NCBI GenBank assembly: GCA_028284285.1
Contig: JANQSA010000085.1
Span: 1 to 64,000 of the forward strand
Direction of reading: 5' to 3'
Origin: Croceivirga sp.
Lineage (GTDB): Bacteria; Bacteroidota; Bacteroidia; Flavobacteriales; Flavobacteriaceae
Length of the DNA stretch: 64,000 nucleotides
Each line of letters starts with the position of its first letter. Within the stretch, counting starts at the first letter, position 1. Shown here one piece after another: positions 61,654-64,000 of the stretch. The position numbers and the translations under genes are program-made. Under the pieces are notes generated by a model. The model did no database searches, was not told the DNA's origin, and saw only the letters and a program-made list of their open reading frames with translations.

Positions 61654-64000
61654 TTACAGCTTTTTCTTTACGGCTACTTCCTGGAAGGCTTCCACCTGAT
61701 CCCCTTGCCGAATATCGTTGTAGTTCTTTATTTGAAGACCACAGTCATACCCTTTGGAGACCTCCTTTACGTCGTCTTTAAAGCGTTTCAAAGAGGCCAA
61801 CTCCCCGGTAAACACCACTACGCCGTCCCGAATGAGCCGTATTCGGGAATTCCTGTAGATTTTCCCGCTGGTCACCATACATCCTGCAATTGTACCGATC
61901 TTGGAGATTTTGAAAGTTTCCCGAATCTCTGCGTTTCCGGTAATCTCTTCTTTCATCTCGGGAGAAAGCATCCCTTCCATGGCATCTTTCAGGTCATTGA
62001 TAGCATCATAGATGATAGAATAGGTTTGAATATCAATTTCTTCCTTTTCTGCTATTATTCTGGCATTACCCATGGGCCGTACGTTAAAACCAATAATGAT
62101 AGCGTCCGAAGCACTGGCCAGCAACACATCAGACTCTGTAATGGCCCCAACCCCCTTGTGGATAATGTTCACCTGAATTTCATCCGTAGATAGCTTTTGG
62201 AACGAATCCGTGAGGGCTTCCACAGAACCATCCACATCTCCTTTCAGGATAATGTTCAATTCTTTGAAATCACCCAGGGCAATACGCCTTCCAATCTCAT
62301 CCAGGGTAATATGACGTTGCGTTCGCACGGTTTGTTCCCGTTGCAGTTGTGATCGTTTGGAAGCAATTTGTTTTGCTTCTCTTTCGTCTTCCAGCACGTT
62401 AAATTTATCTCCGGCCTGCGGAGCACCGTCCAAGCCCAATATGGAAATTGGGGTAGCCGGCCCGGCCTTTTTTACATTCTTTCCCCGTTCGTCCTGCATT
62501 GCCTTGACTTTTCCGCTACAGATACCCGCCAAAACAAAATCGCCTACCTGTAAGGTTCCATTCTGCACCAAGATGGTGGAAACATAGCCTCGTCCTTTAT
62601 CCAGGAAGGCTTCTACCACCGTACCGGCGGCCAATCTATCCGGGTTGGCCTGCAATTCCAATAGTTCTGCTTCCAGTAGTACTTTTTCCAATAATTCCTT
62701 TACCCCCTGCCCGGTTTTGGCCGAAATATCATGGGACTGGATTTTGCCTCCCCAATCTTCTACCAAAAGGTTCATTGCCGCAAGGCCCTCTTTAATTTTG
62801 TCCGGATTAGCTGTGGGCTTATCAATTTTATTAATGGCAAAAACAATGGGAACTCCAGCTGCCTGAGCGTGACTAATAGCTTCTTTGGTTTGTGGCATGA
62901 TGTCATCATCCGCTGCCACCACAATGATAGCGATATCGGTCACCTGTGCTCCCCTGGCCCGCATGGCTGTAAATGCCTCGTGACCCGGAGTATCGAGAAA
63001 AGTGATCTTTTGACCGTCGTTCAAAGTAACGCCATAGGCCCCTATATGCTGGGTAATTCCACCGCTTTCCCCGGCAATTACATTCTCCTCCCGAATGTAA
63101 TCCAGCAAGGAGGTCTTTCCGTGATCTACGTGGCCCATCACCGTTACAATCGGAGCTCGGGGCGTCAGATCTTCCGGATCATCCACCTCAACTTCTATGG
63201 ATTCTTCTATTTCAGCGGTCACAAATTCCACCTCATAGCCAAACTCTTCTGCCACTATAGTTAGCGTCTCGGCATCCAGACGTTGGTTCAGGGTCACCAT
63301 CATCCCCAGAGACATACAGGCTGAAATAATGTCTGTTGTGGAAACTTCCATCATGGTTGCCACCTCATTTACGGTGACAAACTCCGTAACCTTAAGTAAT
63401 TTGCTTTCCTTTTCCTGTTGCTCCAGTTCTTTTTCGGATTGTTGCCTGTGGAGATCGCGCTTTTCACGGCGATATTTGGCACCCTTCCCTTTGCTGGTTT
63501 TTCCCTGGAGTTTTTCCAGTGTTTCCCGCACCTGCTTTTGGATCTCTTCTTCGCTGGGCTCCACCTTTGGCGCTCCGGTTCGGGCTCCTCCCTTTCGGGC
63601 TCCACCACCCCTGGCCCTGCCATTGGCTCCAGGTCTATCGGTTTTCGTTACGATACGCTTCCGACGCTTTTTTCGTTCGGTAACGCTCTTCTCCTCTTTC
63701 TTTTCCGGTTCTTTCTTCTTTTTGGGCTTTTCGAATTTACTAAGGTCGATCTTATCTCCCGTTAACTTGGGGCCGGAAAGCTTTTGGTATTTTGTGGCGA
63801 TGGCTTCGGGTTCCTTGGGCTCTTCCACTTCGGGTTTAGGAGGTTCCGGTTTTTTCTCTACAACGGGTTCCGGCTGTGGTGGCGGTGATGGTGCTTCTTC
63901 CTTTGGAGGTTCCGGTTTCTTCTCCAAATCTATTTTACCCACCGTCTTGGGTCCGGAGAGTTCTACTTTCCCCCGGATCACATTTTCAGAAGCCTGTCTG
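61654..64000 (-). CDS. infB: Translation initiation factor IF-2 (C-terminal ~782 residues, 5' end outside window)
   Basis: The frame is open to the window edge, so the protein continues upstream; an internal GTG at 63981 is not the true start. Visible are a low-complexity Pro/Lys/Glu region and an Arg/Gly-rich stretch. Next come IF2_N ([19 protein letters not shown]) and the GTPase domain with G1 [10 protein letters not shown]3 DTPGH, G4 NKID and G5 SAKTG. The C-terminal domains bind fMet-tRNA. IF-2 joins the initiator tRNA and the two ribosomal subunits. Identification is secure. Confidence 0.97.
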   Translation of the reverse strand, partial: RQASENVIRGKVELSGPKTVGKIDLEKKPEPPKEEAPSPPPQPEPVVEKKPEPPKPEVEEPKEPEAIATKYQKLSGPKLTGDKIDLSKFEKPKKKKEPEKKEEKSVTERKKRRKRIVTKTDRPGANGRARGGGARKGGARTGAPKVEPSEEEIQKQVRETLEKLQGKTSKGKGAKYRREKRDLHRQQSEKELEQQEKESKLLKVTEFVTVNEVATMMEVSTTDIISACMSLGMMVTLNQRLDAETLTIVAEEFGYEVEFVTAEIEESIEVEVDDPEDLTPRAPIVTVMGHVDHGKTSLLDYIREENVIAGESGGITQHIGAYGVTLNDGQKITFLDTPGHEAFTAMRARGAQVTDIAIIVVAADDDIMPQTKEAISHAQAAGVPIVFAINKIDKPTANPDKIKEGLAAMNLLVEDWGGKIQSHDISAKTGQGVKELLEKVLLEAELLELQANPDRLAAGTVVEAFLDKGRGYVSTILVQNGTLQVGDFVLAGICSGKVKAMQDERGKNVKKAGPATPISILGLDGAPQAGDKFNVLEDEREAKQIASKRSQLQREQTVRTQRHITLDEIGRRIALGDFKELNIILKGDVDGSVEALTDSFQKLSTDEIQVNIIHKGVGAITESDVLLASASDAIIIGFNVRPMGNARIIAEKEEIDIQTYSIIYDAINDLKDAMEGMLSPEMKEEITGNAEIRETFKISKIGTIAGCMVTSGKIYRNSRIRLIRDGVVVFTGELASLKRFKDDVKEVSKGYDCGLQIKNYNDIRQGDQVEAFQEVAVKKKL

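Overview
This window is a chromosomal segment of a Bacteroidota member, almost certainly family Flavobacteriaceae. The evidence is a full-length SprA (gliding / type IX secretion translocon), a PorP/SprF-type protein, a complete alternative complex III (ActABCDEF) operon joined to cox2-cox1, and promoters of the Bacteroidota type (TAnnTTTG, sometimes with an upstream TTG) instead of sigma70-type ones. I cannot fix the genus. It reads as ordinary core chromosome: I see no insertion sequence, prophage, CRISPR array, rRNA or tRNA gene.

Layout. 1-652: N-terminus of a secreted protein built of tandem 99-residue repeats, running off the left edge. 815-5224 (minus): fabD, a gamma-class carbonic anhydrase homologue and a sensor kinase / LytTR regulator pair. 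5472-7700: a vWA-domain protein behind two abutting inverted repeats, then a PorP/SprF-like protein. 7824-12712: NifU-type Fe-S scaffold, dodecin, a DUF255 thioredoxin-like lipoprotein, an MscS channel and tsaB. 12763-22253 (minus): an eight-gene MacAB-TolC-like export cluster in which a permease-permease-adaptor module is duplicated around a single ATPase. 22359-27521 (minus): haem-copper oxidase assembly and accessory operon (cyoE, two subunit III genes, subunit IV, a cysteine-less thioredoxin-fold candidate, SCO, DUF420, small CxxC protein). 27522-28665: mostly non-coding, with one small membrane protein. 28666-30206 (minus): tonB-like gene, vanZ-like gene and gcvH. 30207-30553: a spacer with two families of 7-bp tandem repeats. 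30554-40672 (minus): maeB-ruvA-sprA. 40810-42468: an MFS sugar transporter with a LacI-type operator. 42607-45886 (minus): ruvB-P450-queG. 45972-48236 (plus): acyl-CoA oxidase-like protein. 48233-49060 (minus): head-GIN/DUF2807 protein. 49210-60994 (minus): actABCDEF-cox2-cox1. 61218-61598 (plus): SPOR protein. 61654-64000 (minus): infB, cut by the right edge.

How the genes fit together. Two blocks build the aerobic respiratory chain. The act-cox operon encodes the quinol-oxidising complex and the catalytic oxidase subunits. The cyoE-cox3-cox4-sco operon encodes haem farnesylation (feeding haem A synthesis), the remaining oxidase subunits and copper delivery. SprA and the PorP/SprF protein belong to type IX secretion and gliding, which probably exports the repeat protein at the left edge. 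The export cluster resembles macrolide/lipoprotein-type ABC tripartite pumps, but its substrate cannot be read from sequence. The less ordinary points are the duplicated pump module, two genes with an identical promoter-to-ATG spacing that suggests leaderless transcripts (tsaB, ruvB), the helix-hairpin-helix tail on ActC, His-rich segments on ActF and Cox1, the palindromes in front of the vWA gene, and the heptamer repeats upstream of the gcvH promoter.
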